Assembly (NCBI RefSeq): GCF_018881605.1 | Contig: NZ_JACVPZ010000001.1 | Location: forward strand, 930,001 to 994,000 | DNA: 64,000 bases | Direction of reading: 5' to 3' | Source: Polynucleobacter sp. UB-Tiil-W10 | GTDB lineage: Bacteria > Pseudomonadota > Gammaproteobacteria > Burkholderiales > Burkholderiaceae | The notes under the pieces: generated by a model | Told to the model about the DNA's origin: nothing | Database searches by the model: none | Seen by the model: only the letters and a program-made list of their open reading frames with translations | Part shown: one piece after another, positions 46,040 through 54,572 of the stretch | Layout of the letters: every line of letters begins with the position of its first letter | Position numbering within the stretch: the first letter of the stretch is position 1 | Program-made: the position numbers and the translations under genes

Positions 46040-47440
46040 ATGGCATTCCACGAAAAAGAAGTCCCAGCAGACGCATCCGCCGCCCAAAAGCTAATGGCTT
46101 GGGTTGACTCACGTCTCCCGGTAACTGAAGCATTTAAGCGGCACATGAGCGAGTATTACGCGCCGAAAAATTTAAATTTCTTTTATATTTTTGGCGCGTT
46201 AGCTATCGTAGTGTTGGTAAACCAGATACTTACCGGTATTTTCTTAACCATGAACTACAAGCCTGATGCTGCAAAGGCTTTTGAGTCAGTTGAATACATC
46301 ATGCGCGAAGTTCCGTGGGGTTGGATGATTCGCTACATGCACTCCACAGGCGCTTCCTTATTCTTTGTGGTGGTGTATATGCATATGTTCCGTGGTTTGA
46401 TCTACGGCTCCTATCGCAAGCCACGTGAATTAATCTGGATTTTTGGTTGCGCAATTTTCTTGTGCTTAATGGGCGAGGCATTCTTCGGTTACTTGCTCCC
46501 ATGGGGCCAGATGTCCTACTGGGGCGCTCAAGTGATTGTGAACTTATTCTCTGCAATTCCATTCATTGGTCCAGATTTATCCTTGTGGTTGCGTGGCGAC
46601 TATGTTGTGGGTGATGCAACTCTCAACCGCTTCTTTGCATTCCACGTCATTGCAATTCCATTGGTATTGATTGGTTTGGTAGCGGCTCATATTTTGGCCC
46701 TCCATGAAGTTGGCTCAAACAATCCTGATGGCGTTGAAATTAAAGAGAACTTAGACGCCAATGGTCATCCAGTTGATGGCATTCCATTTCACCCTTTTTA
46801 CTCAGTCCATGATGTGATGTATTTGGGTGGGTTTTTGATGGTATTTGCTTGCATCGTGTTCTTTGCTCCAGAGATGGGCGGTTACTTCCTTGAGGCAAAT
46901 AACTTCGTCCCTGCAAATCCATTGCAAACTCCTCCGCACATTGCGCCGGTTTGGTATTTCACACCGTTCTACTCAATGTTGCGTGCAACTACAACAAACT
47001 TCTTATTGCCTTTATGGATCTTCTTAGCAGTCATTCTTGGAATGTTTGCCCTGAAGACCAAAGACCTGAAGGTGAAGGGCGCCTGTGCTGCAATCGCTCT
47101 TGTGTTGGCAGGTGGCTTCTTCTTATTTGATGCTAAGTTCTGGGGTGTTGTGATCATGGGCGGTTCTGTTGTGATCATGTTCTTCTTGCCTTGGCTTGAT
47201 AAGTCACCAGTGAAATCCATTCGTTATCGCCCACAATTCCATAAATATATTTATGGCTTATTTGTGGTGTGTTTTGTGATCTTGGGTTACTTGGGTATTG
47301 AGCCACCATCACCAGTGTTCGAAAAGATTTCTCAGGTATGCACTATTTATTATCTGGGCTTCTTCTTGGCAATGCCGTTCTGGAGCACGCTTGGTACATT
47401 CAAGCCAGTCCCAACACGCGTTACTTTTAAGTCCCATTAA
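46040..47440 (+). CDS. petB: Cytochrome bc1 complex, cytochrome b
   Basis: A 466-aa polytopic protein with about eight or nine transmembrane helices and two haem b sites. Motifs seen are IRYMHSTGASLFFVVVYMHMFRGL, GEAFFGYLLPWGQMSYWGAQVI (Qo region), and RFFAFHVIAIPLVLIGLVAAHIL with haem-ligand His residues. The Qo-site tetrapeptide at residues 303-306 reads PVWY instead of PEWY. A GGAG-like Shine-Dalgarno sequence precedes the ATG. The C-terminal extension after the eighth helix is usual in proteobacteria. Confidence 0.96.
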   Translation: MAFHEKEVPADASAAQKLMAWVDSRLPVTEAFKRHMSEYYAPKNLNFFYIFGALAIVVLVNQILTGIFLTMNYKPDAAKAFESVEYIMREVPWGWMIRYMHSTGASLFFVVVYMHMFRGLIYGSYRKPRELIWIFGCAIFLCLMGEAFFGYLLPWGQMSYWGAQVIVNLFSAIPFIGPDLSLWLRGDYVVGDATLNRFFAFHVIAIPLVLIGLVAAHILALHEVGSNNPDGVEIKENLDANGHPVDGIPFHPFYSVHDVMYLGGFLMVFACIVFFAPEMGGYFLEANNFVPANPLQTPPHIAPVWYFTPFYSMLRATTTNFLLPLWIFLAVILGMFALKTKDLKVKGACAAIALVLAGGFFLFDAKFWGVVIMGGSVVIMFFLPWLDKSPVKSIRYRPQFHKYIYGLFVVCFVILGYLGIEPPSPVFEKISQVCTIYYLGFFLAMPFWSTLGTFKPVPTRVTFKSH

Positions 47441-47481
47441 TTCACGCCTGAGATATTGGCAAAGAGAAATTAGGAATTAGC

Positions 47482-48255
47482 ATGAAACGAATTCTGCAAA
47501 CTTTGATGGGCATCTGCCAAGCAACAGTATTGGTTGCGGCCCTGGGCTTTGGTGTAAGTGCCAATGCAAATGAAGGTGGCTTCCCATTGGATACGGCCCC
47601 GAATCGCGTCAGTAAAAATGCATCCCTGCAAAATGGTGCAAAGATTTTTGTGAACTATTGCTTGAACTGCCACGCAGCTTCTAGCATGCGTTACAACCGC
47701 CTACGCGATATTGGCTTGACTGATCAACAAATCAAAGACAACCTCATTTTGACTGATGCCAAAGTAGGTGATTTGATGACCATTTCTATGACACCAAAAG
47801 AAGGTAAGGCTTTCTTTGGTAAGAACCCGCCTGATTTATCAGTTGAGGCTCGTGCTCGTGGAACTGATTGGCTCTATACCTACTTCCGTACTTTCTATAA
47901 AGACGACACCACTCAGACTGGGTGGAATAACTTGGTGTACCCAAACGTGGGCATGCCCCATGTTCTCTGGCAGTTACAGGGTGAGCGTGCTGCTAAGTTT
48001 GAGGAACATAAAGATCCTCATGACGAAGGCAGAATGGAAAAAGTATTTGTGGGTTTTGAGCAGTTGACCCCGGGCACAATGAAGCCACAAGAATACGATG
48101 ACAACATCGCTGACTTGGTTGCTTTCATGTCATGGATGGCTGAGCCAGTTCAGTTGGAGCGTAAGCGTCTTGGCGTAGTGGTGCTCTTGTTCTTGGCTAT
48201 CTTCACCCTGTTGGCTTGGCGTTTGAATAAGGCTTATTGGAAAGATATTCACTAA
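47482..48255 (+). CDS. petC: Cytochrome bc1 complex, cytochrome c1
   Basis: A 257-aa c-type cytochrome. It has a cleavable signal peptide (QATVLVAALGFGVSANA, about 14-30), the haem-binding CLNCH within NYCLNCHAASSMRYNRL, the MPHVLW and methionine-ligand regions, and a C-terminal membrane anchor (LGVVVLLFLAIFTLLAW). It completes petABC. The sspA gene follows after 100 bp with no strong terminator; a GGGT/ACCC dyad occurs near 48269-48288. Confidence 0.95.
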   Translation: MKRILQTLMGICQATVLVAALGFGVSANANEGGFPLDTAPNRVSKNASLQNGAKIFVNYCLNCHAASSMRYNRLRDIGLTDQQIKDNLILTDAKVGDLMTISMTPKEGKAFFGKNPPDLSVEARARGTDWLYTYFRTFYKDDTTQTGWNNLVYPNVGMPHVLWQLQGERAAKFEEHKDPHDEGRMEKVFVGFEQLTPGTMKPQEYDDNIADLVAFMSWMAEPVQLERKRLGVVVLLFLAIFTLLAWRLNKAYWKDIH

Positions 48256-48355
48256 TTGAATTTGATGGGTTCTGATGCTGGGACCCGTTGGTGAAAAAGA
48301 TTTAACGCTGATGTGCGTTTGTTGTATTGAAGTAGAAATTTAAGGAAATAAATTT

Positions 48356-48967
48356 ATGATGGTGTTGTACTCGGGTACTAACTGCCCATTCTCGCAACGC
48401 TGCCGCTTGGTGCTTTTTGAAAAAGGCATGGATTTTGAAATCCGCGATGTCGACTTGTTTAATAAACCTGAAGACATCTCAGTGATGAACCCATATGGCC
48501 AAGTTCCTATTTTGGTTGAGCGCGATTTAATTTTGTATGAGTCCAACATCATTAATGAATATATTGATGAGCGTTTTCCTCACCCACAATTAATGCCGCC
48601 TGATCCAGTGGCGCGCGCTCGCGCACGTCTCTTCCTCTTCAATTTTGAGAAAGAGTTATTTGTGCATGTGGCTGCCTTAGAGAATGAAAAAGGGAAAGCT
48701 GCTGAAAAGGTTCATGAAAAAGCGCGTTTAGCGATTCGTGATCGTTTGACTCAGTTGGCGCCAATTTTTGTTAAAAACAAATATATGTTGGGCGATGAGT
48801 TTTCGATGCTGGATGTTGCGATTGCGCCATTGTTATGGCGTCTTGAGCACTATGGCATTGATCTGTCTCGCAACGCAGCGGCTTTGCTGAAATACGCTGA
48901 GCGTATATTTAGTCGACCTGCTTATATTGAGGCTTTGACTCCCTCTGAGAAGGTAATGCGCCGCTAA
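48356..48967 (+). CDS. sspA: Stringent starvation protein A homologue (GST fold)
   Basis: A 203-aa RNA-polymerase-associated glutathione-transferase-like protein. It has the thioredoxin-fold N-terminus MVLYSGTNCPFSQRCRLVLFEKGMDFEIRDVD, the PYGQVPILVERD motif and a helical C-terminal domain with FSMLDVAIAPLLWRL. AGGA lies about 9 nt before the first of two adjacent ATGs. It pairs with sspB downstream, as in E. coli. Confidence 0.93.
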   Translation: MMVLYSGTNCPFSQRCRLVLFEKGMDFEIRDVDLFNKPEDISVMNPYGQVPILVERDLILYESNIINEYIDERFPHPQLMPPDPVARARARLFLFNFEKELFVHVAALENEKGKAAEKVHEKARLAIRDRLTQLAPIFVKNKYMLGDEFSMLDVAIAPLLWRLEHYGIDLSRNAAALLKYAERIFSRPAYIEALTPSEKVMRR

Positions 48968-48996
48968 GTATTTCTAGCGGTACATTGCTCGTCGGC

Positions 48997-49404
48997 ATGT
49001 CTGACATTCCAAGTAACAAGCCCTATCTAATCCGTGCTCTACATCAGTGGTGCACGGATTTTGGTTTTACGCCCTTCATCGCTGTTTTTGTCGATGCTAG
49101 GGTGGAGGTGCCTATGGAGTTTGTGAAGAATGATGAAATTGTTCTGAATCTCTCTTTGGAGGCGTGTCATCAGCTTCAGTTAGAAAATGACTGGATTAGC
49201 TTTCAGGCGAGGTTTGGGGGCATTCCGAGAAAGATTATGGTTCCTGTCAGCAACGTCTTGGCTATCTACGCTAGAGAGAATGGTCAGGGGATGTCTTTCC
49301 CATTTGATCCAGCCCAGGCCCGTGATCTCCATATTGCAGACTCAGCGGATAGCACTCCTGAAAAGCCCAAAACTACAAGACCATCCTTGAAGATTGTGAA
49401 ATAG
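48997..49404 (+). CDS. sspB: ClpXP adaptor SspB
   Basis: About 135 aa. SspB tethers ssrA-tagged substrates to ClpXP. It has SNKPYLIRALHQWCTDFGFTPFI, the NDEIVLNLSLEACHQLQL strand and FQARFGGIPRKIMVPVSNVLAIYARENGQGM. The basic C-terminal tail (RPSLKIVK) is the ClpX-binding motif. ATG 48997 is preferred to the TTG 48985 frame opening. It is 29 bp after sspA and 18 bp before tRNA-Thr. Confidence 0.93.
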   Translation: MSDIPSNKPYLIRALHQWCTDFGFTPFIAVFVDARVEVPMEFVKNDEIVLNLSLEACHQLQLENDWISFQARFGGIPRKIMVPVSNVLAIYARENGQGMSFPFDPAQARDLHIADSADSTPEKPKTTRPSLKIVK

Positions 49405-49422
49405 GATAAAATATATCCCGTT

Positions 49423-49498
49423 GCCCCTTTAGCTCATCTGGTAGAGCAACTGATTTGTAATCAGTAGGTGGTCTGTTCGAGTCGGACAAGGGGCACCA
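49423..49498 (+). tRNA. tRNA-Thr (anticodon TGT)
   Basis: A complete 76-nt cloverleaf. The acceptor arm GCCCCTT pairs with AAGGGGC; the D arm is GCTC/GAGC; the anticodon stem ACTGA/TCAGT carries the loop TTTGTAA with anticodon TGT, reading ACA; the T arm GTCTG/CGGAC surrounds TTCGAGT. The discriminator A and encoded CCA end at 49498. TAAAAT at 49407-49412 is a possible -10. Confidence 0.97.
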
Positions 49499-49527
49499 CC
49501 TTTCTTTTTGGCATTTAAAATCTCTAG

Positions 49528-50604
49528 ATGTCGTACAAAAATATCGGTTTTGATGCAGGCTTGATGTCTCTTCGAGGCACTCATATCGCCATTTTTGATT
49601 ACGCACTTCAGAATCAAAGACTCTTAGGCAATAAATCGACCATTTTTTATGATCGCCGCTCAGAGCAGGTACAGCCCCTTGTTTTTCAAAAATTCCAGCA
49701 CGAGTTTCAATTAGTTCCATACGATCAATTTAGTGATATTCAGGCAATGCCTGAATTAGGGCAGGTTGACGCTATGTATCTCATCAAGTCCGGCGAGCGA
49801 GATGGCTATATGCTTCCGGGCGTCCCCAATTTAATGCACGCTGTGTTCCCGCAAAATATTAAGGAGATGCATGGTGACATTTATGCCTACGTCTCAAAGT
49901 GGTTAAGTGATGAGTGTTCTAACGGAAGAATTCCATACGTTCCCCATATGATTGATTTGCCGATAGTAGGCAAATCTCTTAGATCGAACTTAGGTATTTC
50001 CGAAAGCGCGACTGTATTTGGATGTTATGGTGGAAGCGATAGCTTTAACTTAGATTTTGTAAAGAAAGTAATTGCCGAGCTTGTTGATAAGCATCCGCAC
50101 CTATATTTTCTGTTTATGAATATTGATCAATTTATAGCTCACCCCCAGGTGATCTTTCTTCCGGGGAACTCAGATCCAGTATTTAAGTCGAGCTTTATTA
50201 ATACATGCGATGCCATGATTCATGCAAGAGGAATTGGTGAAAGCTTTGGGCTAGCCTGCGGAGAATTTTCTATGCACAACAAGCCAGTAATTACCTATGC
50301 TCTTTCTCCCCAGCGAAATCATATAGATGTCTTGGGGTCAAAAGCAGTTTTATACAAAGGGCCAGATGACCTTAAGAAAATTTTCTTGGACTTCGATCGA
50401 GTTTGGCAACAGAAGCAAGAATGGGATTGCTATTCCCAAGAATTTTCACCAGCTGTTGTAATGAAAAAATTTGCTTCTGTATTTCTGGATGAGAAAGCTC
50501 TAAAGCAATCAGAAATTGAAATTAGCACCTTAGATAGGGCAGCAGTTCAGGGCAAGCGTTTTAGGAAAAAACTGCGCAGTCTTTCGCGAAAACTCTACCT
50601 CTAG
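49528..50604 (+). CDS. Glycosyltransferase-like protein (GT-B, GT4-type) next to tRNA-Thr
   Basis: 358 aa. The C-terminal half has a GT4-like donor-site pattern, CDAMIHARGIGESFGLACGEFSMHNKPVITY (about 230-260), where the E-x7-E spacing fits GT-B enzymes. The N-terminal half has GTHIAIFDYALQNQRLLGNKS, seen in sugar-transferase N-domains. There is no signal peptide or transmembrane helix; the C-terminal tail is very basic (RFRKKLRSLSRKLYL). Substrate unknown. It begins 30 bp after the tRNA 3' end and looks more AT-rich than its neighbours, consistent with acquisition at a tRNA site, although no integrase or attachment repeat is visible. Confidence 0.6.
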   Translation: MSYKNIGFDAGLMSLRGTHIAIFDYALQNQRLLGNKSTIFYDRRSEQVQPLVFQKFQHEFQLVPYDQFSDIQAMPELGQVDAMYLIKSGERDGYMLPGVPNLMHAVFPQNIKEMHGDIYAYVSKWLSDECSNGRIPYVPHMIDLPIVGKSLRSNLGISESATVFGCYGGSDSFNLDFVKKVIAELVDKHPHLYFLFMNIDQFIAHPQVIFLPGNSDPVFKSSFINTCDAMIHARGIGESFGLACGEFSMHNKPVITYALSPQRNHIDVLGSKAVLYKGPDDLKKIFLDFDRVWQQKQEWDCYSQEFSPAVVMKKFASVFLDEKALKQSEIEISTLDRAAVQGKRFRKKLRSLSRKLYL

Positions 50605-50621
50605 AGTTTTGTCTGGATGGA

Positions 50622-51950
50622 TTAATCCAGTAAGGAAACTTTTCGAGTCTCGGGTAGATAGAGAGCAGCAATAATTGCTGCTGCTGCTAAGAAGATGGTT
50701 GGGTACCATAGTCCAGCGCTATCACTCTGCCAACGTTGATTTAACCAAGTCACTATTAAGGGTAGTAAACCACCAATCCATCCTGCCGCTAAATTGTGAG
50801 GCAGTGTTGCTGCACTATTTCTGGTTTTGGCGGGAAAGAGTTCGGCCAACATAGCCGTTTGTGGGCCAACTACTAATGCAAGAGCTAAAGATAAACTCGT
50901 TAGCAATATTCCAATGAAAATGAGATGGAATGTATTGGCTGGGCTATTGAGATATTCAATGCCAATAATTTTAAGTAGTTGAAACGCGGGTAGGATAATG
51001 CTGGCGCCCAAGAATAGTCCGCAAACTATTACTGGTTTACGGCCTATCTTGTCTGACAACCAGCCCGCAAAAATAGTAAGCGGGAATAATGCTAGGGTTG
51101 CATAAATACTGAGTTGGTCAACCAACTCGGGCGCAAGTTTTACAGAGGTTTTTAGAAAAATCGCTGTATAGACTTGTACGCAAAAGAAAAGCACTGCTCC
51201 TCCCGCTGAGACACAGAAGAAAAGTAAAAACATGCGCTTGCGTGTTTGTGGATCTCGAAAATTATTGAGCAGAGGACTTTCAGATTGCTGGTGAGTTTTG
51301 CTGAGTTCTAGAAAAATGGGAGTCTCTTCTAAAGCCATGCGTGCTTTAAACGCAATAAGGAGGAGCACAATCGAAATCCAGAACGGTACGCGCCATCCCC
51401 ACGATTGAAATTCCTCTGGGGAGAGATAGTTTCTCAGGAGTGCAATTTGTAGGGTGGAGAACAGAATGCCAAGTGGACCCATTAGCTGCAAGAAGCTGGT
51501 TTTAAACCCTCGGTACTCATTGCCGGCATGTTCTGTGAGATAGACCGCACTCCCACCGATTTCGCCGCCTGCAGAGAGTCCCTGGAGTAGACGCAAGCCA
51601 ACCAATAAGACTGGCGACCAAATTCCTATTTGCGCATAGGTGGGCAAAAAGCCTACGCTTACGGTTGCTGCGCCCATGAGGGCAATGGTGATCATAAAGA
51701 CGGGCTTTCGACCAATACGATCGCCCATAGAGCCAAAAAGAGCAGCCCCTATGGGTCTGACTACCATTCCAACGCCAAAAGTCGCTAGGCTGGCTAAAAG
51801 GGCTGTATTTAGATCCGTAGAGGGAAAGAAGAGGGGGGCAAAAACTACCGCTAGTGTGGCAAATGTCAGGAAGTCATACCACTCCAAAAAGGTGCCAAAG
51901 CAGGCTGCAATGGCTACTTTTCGATAGGAATGAGGATTCTGGGGTGACAT
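50622..51950 (-). CDS. MFS transporter, metabolite:H+ symporter family
   Basis: 442 aa with about twelve transmembrane helices. The N-terminal ACFGTFLEWYDFLTFATLAVV and GSMGDRIGRKPVFM loop, GLSAGGEIGGSAVYLTEHA and SDKIGRKPVIVCG in the second half are hallmarks of the MHS (proline/betaine/citrate/shikimate) subgroup. The substrate cannot be predicted from motifs. It is monocistronic and convergent to the glycosyltransferase-like gene (17 bp apart). Confidence 0.88.
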   Translation of the reverse strand: MSPQNPHSYRKVAIAACFGTFLEWYDFLTFATLAVVFAPLFFPSTDLNTALLASLATFGVGMVVRPIGAALFGSMGDRIGRKPVFMITIALMGAATVSVGFLPTYAQIGIWSPVLLVGLRLLQGLSAGGEIGGSAVYLTEHAGNEYRGFKTSFLQLMGPLGILFSTLQIALLRNYLSPEEFQSWGWRVPFWISIVLLLIAFKARMALEETPIFLELSKTHQQSESPLLNNFRDPQTRKRMFLLFFCVSAGGAVLFFCVQVYTAIFLKTSVKLAPELVDQLSIYATLALFPLTIFAGWLSDKIGRKPVIVCGLFLGASIILPAFQLLKIIGIEYLNSPANTFHLIFIGILLTSLSLALALVVGPQTAMLAELFPAKTRNSAATLPHNLAAGWIGGLLPLIVTWLNQRWQSDSAGLWYPTIFLAAAAIIAALYLPETRKVSLLD

Positions 51951-51994
51951 TAAGTAATTGATTATATTCAGTTTATTTTATTATTGGAATATAT

Positions 51995-52063
51995 TTGTTG
52001 CATAGCAGCAAAAACAACTTGATTTGTCATATTCCTTCAGTTACAGTTTCATGGTGCAGTGCA
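51995..52063. promoter_or_regulatory. Candidate PhaR-type sites upstream of the phasin gene
   Basis: A TTGTTGC / GCAGCAA dyad (51995-52011, 3-bp centre) and a TGCAGTGCA palindrome (52055-52063) lie 84-152 bp before the phasin ATG. GC-box TGCA dyads of this form are reported binding sites of the PHA regulator PhaR in relatives. This is a motif-based inference. No clear -35/-10 pair was found. Confidence 0.4.
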
Positions 52064-52146
52064 ATATTTAAGGTATCTGAAGTTTTCCATCTCTTAAATC
52101 GTGCGCTTAATAGACTAGTTGTACCACTTAATTTCTGGAGAAATAC

Positions 52147-52731
52147 ATGAACCAAGACCAAATCACCGCTAAATTGTCCCAAATTAACAGCAAAGGCCTC
52201 GAGGCTTCATTTTCTTTGAGCGAAGCTGCTTTGGAAAATGCTCAAAAATTGGCTGAGCTGAACTACGCAGCTTCTAAAGATGCATTGGTAAACGCTCAAG
52301 ACGGCATTCAACAAGTTTTGACAGCTAAAGATCCAAAGCAAGTTACTGAAATCTTTGCTGCCGATTCTTTACAAGCTGCTGGCAATCAAGCTTTTGCTTA
52401 CCAAAAGAAAGTAAGCAAAGTATTGCGCGATAGCAATAAAGAATTTGCAAATGTAGTTGATGCAAGCATTGACCAGTTGCAAGATGGTTTCCAAGATTGG
52501 ATGAATACCGTTACTGCTAATGCACCAGCAGGTTCTGATGCTTTCTTGTCTTCATTTAAAACTGTATACGGTAGCGCATTGCAAGGTTTTGAGCAGTTCC
52601 GCGCTGCTAGCAAAGAAGCTTTTGCGACTGCAGAAAAGACTGCTGATCAAGCAATCGAAACTGTACAAGGTCAAATTGCTCAAGTTAAGAAAGCTGCTAC
52701 ACCTGCATCACGTAGCCGTAAAGCAGCTTAA
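52147..52731 (+). CDS. phaP: Phasin family protein
   Basis: A 194-aa helical phasin-2-type protein that coats polyhydroxyalkanoate granules. It shows the ANAQKLAELNYAASKDAL-like and QVTEIFAADSLQAAGNQAFAYQKKVSKVL segments, and a Lys/Ala-rich tail (KKAATPASRSRKAA). Codons look highly adapted, as expected for an abundant protein. GGAGA lies 6-7 nt before the ATG. It is monocistronic with its own terminator. Confidence 0.9.
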   Translation: MNQDQITAKLSQINSKGLEASFSLSEAALENAQKLAELNYAASKDALVNAQDGIQQVLTAKDPKQVTEIFAADSLQAAGNQAFAYQKKVSKVLRDSNKEFANVVDASIDQLQDGFQDWMNTVTANAPAGSDAFLSSFKTVYGSALQGFEQFRAASKEAFATAEKTADQAIETVQGQIAQVKKAATPASRSRKAA

Positions 52732-52775
52732 TTTGTAGCTGAGTAAGAGTTAGATCTAGTAGTAGGCCTTAAATA

Positions 52776-52812
52776 AAAAACCCCGTTTAGTGCAAACTAG
52801 GCGGGGTTTTTG
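52776..52812. terminator. Intrinsic terminator after the phasin gene
   Basis: CCCCG and CGGGG close a stem that continues through two U-G wobbles to TAGT/ACTA around a GCAA tetraloop, flanked by A-run and T-run. It works rightward after the phasin and could also end the leftward rmuC transcript. Confidence 0.93.
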
Positions 52813-52853
52813 TTTGAATGTATCTTAATGTCTTTTTGTGTGTCGATGATTCA

Positions 52854-54128
52854 CTATTCAAAGTCAGAAGAAGACTCAATCAATGGAGAAGCCAGATTCT
52901 TGGTGGGTTTGACACCTAATTCACGTACCTTTTCAGCGGAGCGGATGAGATTACCTTTGCCGGTTTTAAGTTTGTTGAAGGCATCGTGATAGCTGGTTTG
53001 TGCTTGGTCTAGACGTTGACCAAGTTTTTCTAAATCATCTACAAAACCAACAAACTTATCGTAGAGGTTGCCACATTGTTTTGCAATCTCTAATGCATTG
53101 CGGTTTTGATGATCTTGACGCCAGAGGTGGGCAACGGTTCTAAGTGTTGCCATTAAGGTGCTTGGGCAAACCAGCACAATATTTTTTGCGAGAGCTTCTT
53201 GATACAAATTTGGCGCAGTCTTTAATGCGAGCAAGAATGCCGGCTCAATCGGCACAAACATTAAAACAAAGTCGACTGACCCTACGCCATAGAGGGAGCT
53301 ATAGTTTTTCCCAGAAAGGCCCTGAATATGTTGGCGTAGAGACTGAATATGTGCAGCCAATCCTTGCTCCGCAGTTACAGGGTCTGTAGTTTCAACATGT
53401 CTTGCATAGGCGGTAATCGATACTTTGCTATCGACTACAAGGCTTCTGCCTTCTGGGAGCTTAATTACTACGTCAGGCTGAAGACGTGAGCCATCTGTTT
53501 GGGTATGACTGTCTTGTACAAGGTATTCCTCACCCTTACGCAGGCCAGAGGATTCCAAAATAGATTCCAGCACCAATTCGCCCCAATTACCTTGAACCTT
53601 AGAGTCACCCTTGAGGGCTTGCGTTAGCGAGCGTGTCTCATCAGACATGCGCAGATTAAGATTGGCTAAACGTTCGATTTCACTTTTGAGAGCATGACGC
53701 TCACGGGCTTCATTGCCGTATGAAGTGCTTACTTGCTCTTTAAATTCAGTGAGCTTAGTTTGCAGAGGTTTTAATAGGGCATCTAAGTTAGCCGTATTTT
53801 GTTCAGTAAAGCGCTTAGATTTATCTTCCAAGATCTCATTGGCTAAATTTTTAAATTGATTTGTAAGCGCTTCTTTAGCTTCATTGAGCGACTCAATTCT
53901 TCCTAAACCTTGCTTACGCTCAGAATCTAACTCTGCCTCTAAGCGGATTGCATTTTGTAAAGCTTGGTCACGTTCAGCGCGCAAACTAAGCGCTAGGGCA
54001 ATTTCTGTTTGGGCTTGCAGCTCAACACGAGCAAGGGTCGAGCGTAGGTTTAGTGCATAAACTAAAAGGCCTGCGCAAACTCCAAATGGCAGGCCGAATA
54101 GTAGAAGAGAGCCTAAATCAAAAGTCAT
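52854..54128 (-). CDS. rmuC: DNA recombination protein RmuC
   Basis: 424 aa with an N-terminal membrane helix (about 7-26), a coiled coil (about 30-170) and the RmuC nuclease-like core: GNWGELVLESILESSGLRKGEEYL, DVVIKLPEGRSLVVDSKVS, and PIEPAFLLAL. RmuC limits inverted-repeat recombination in E. coli. It is followed downstream by the phasin terminator and preceded by grxD, 29 bp away. Confidence 0.93.
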   Translation of the reverse strand: MTFDLGSLLLFGLPFGVCAGLLVYALNLRSTLARVELQAQTEIALALSLRAERDQALQNAIRLEAELDSERKQGLGRIESLNEAKEALTNQFKNLANEILEDKSKRFTEQNTANLDALLKPLQTKLTEFKEQVSTSYGNEARERHALKSEIERLANLNLRMSDETRSLTQALKGDSKVQGNWGELVLESILESSGLRKGEEYLVQDSHTQTDGSRLQPDVVIKLPEGRSLVVDSKVSITAYARHVETTDPVTAEQGLAAHIQSLRQHIQGLSGKNYSSLYGVGSVDFVLMFVPIEPAFLLALKTAPNLYQEALAKNIVLVCPSTLMATLRTVAHLWRQDHQNRNALEIAKQCGNLYDKFVGFVDDLEKLGQRLDQAQTSYHDAFNKLKTGKGNLIRSAEKVRELGVKPTKNLASPLIESSSDFE

Positions 54129-54157
54129 GGCGTCAACAGTTGCAGCAAAAAGTTTGC

Positions 54158-54466
54158 TTAAGCTTTAACCAGTTTTTGAAGTTCGCCAGACTGAAACATT
54201 TCAGTCATGATGTCAGAGCCACCAACAAATTCACCATTGATATAAAGCTGAGGAATCGTTGGCCAATTGGCATATTCTTTTATGCCTTGGCGAATTCCAG
54301 CATCTTCTAAGACGTTCACGGTATGGAGTTTTTCAACACCACTAGCGCGCAAGATATTGATGGCATTGCCTGAAAAGCCGCATTGTGGAAACTGTGCAGT
54401 TCCCTTCATAAACAATACCACTGGATGGCTAGTAACGATTTCTTTAATTTGAGCTTGAGTGTCCAT
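54158..54466 (-). CDS. grxD: Monothiol glutaredoxin (Grx4 type)
   Basis: A 102-aa CGFS glutaredoxin: C29 in FPQCGFSGNA, KGTAQFPQ before it, WPTIPQLYINGEFVGGSDIMTEMFQ with the cis-Pro and glutathione-binding residues. Such proteins carry Fe-S clusters and pair with BolA proteins, one of which (ibaG) is at 18732-18980. It lies 106 bp after prmC. Confidence 0.95.
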   Translation of the reverse strand: MDTQAQIKEIVTSHPVVLFMKGTAQFPQCGFSGNAINILRASGVEKLHTVNVLEDAGIRQGIKEYANWPTIPQLYINGEFVGGSDIMTEMFQSGELQKLVKA

Positions 54467-54572
54467 ATATTCTTTCTACAAAGTTTCTACTACGGCGGTC
54501 TTATTGCAAAGACGGTTTGAAAATAAGGTTTGTTTGATTTTAAGACTTAATGTGAAAAAAGGTTATTAAGCT

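Noticed and set aside
49499..50604. Integrated element with attachment site at tRNA-Thr
   Set aside because: No integrase and no second copy of the tRNA 3' end were seen, so only a weak suspicion of insertion is kept as a finding.
50613..50630. CTGGAT/ATCCAG hairpin between the GT-B gene and the MFS gene
   Set aside because: Short stem with no T-run in either direction; not convincing as a terminator.
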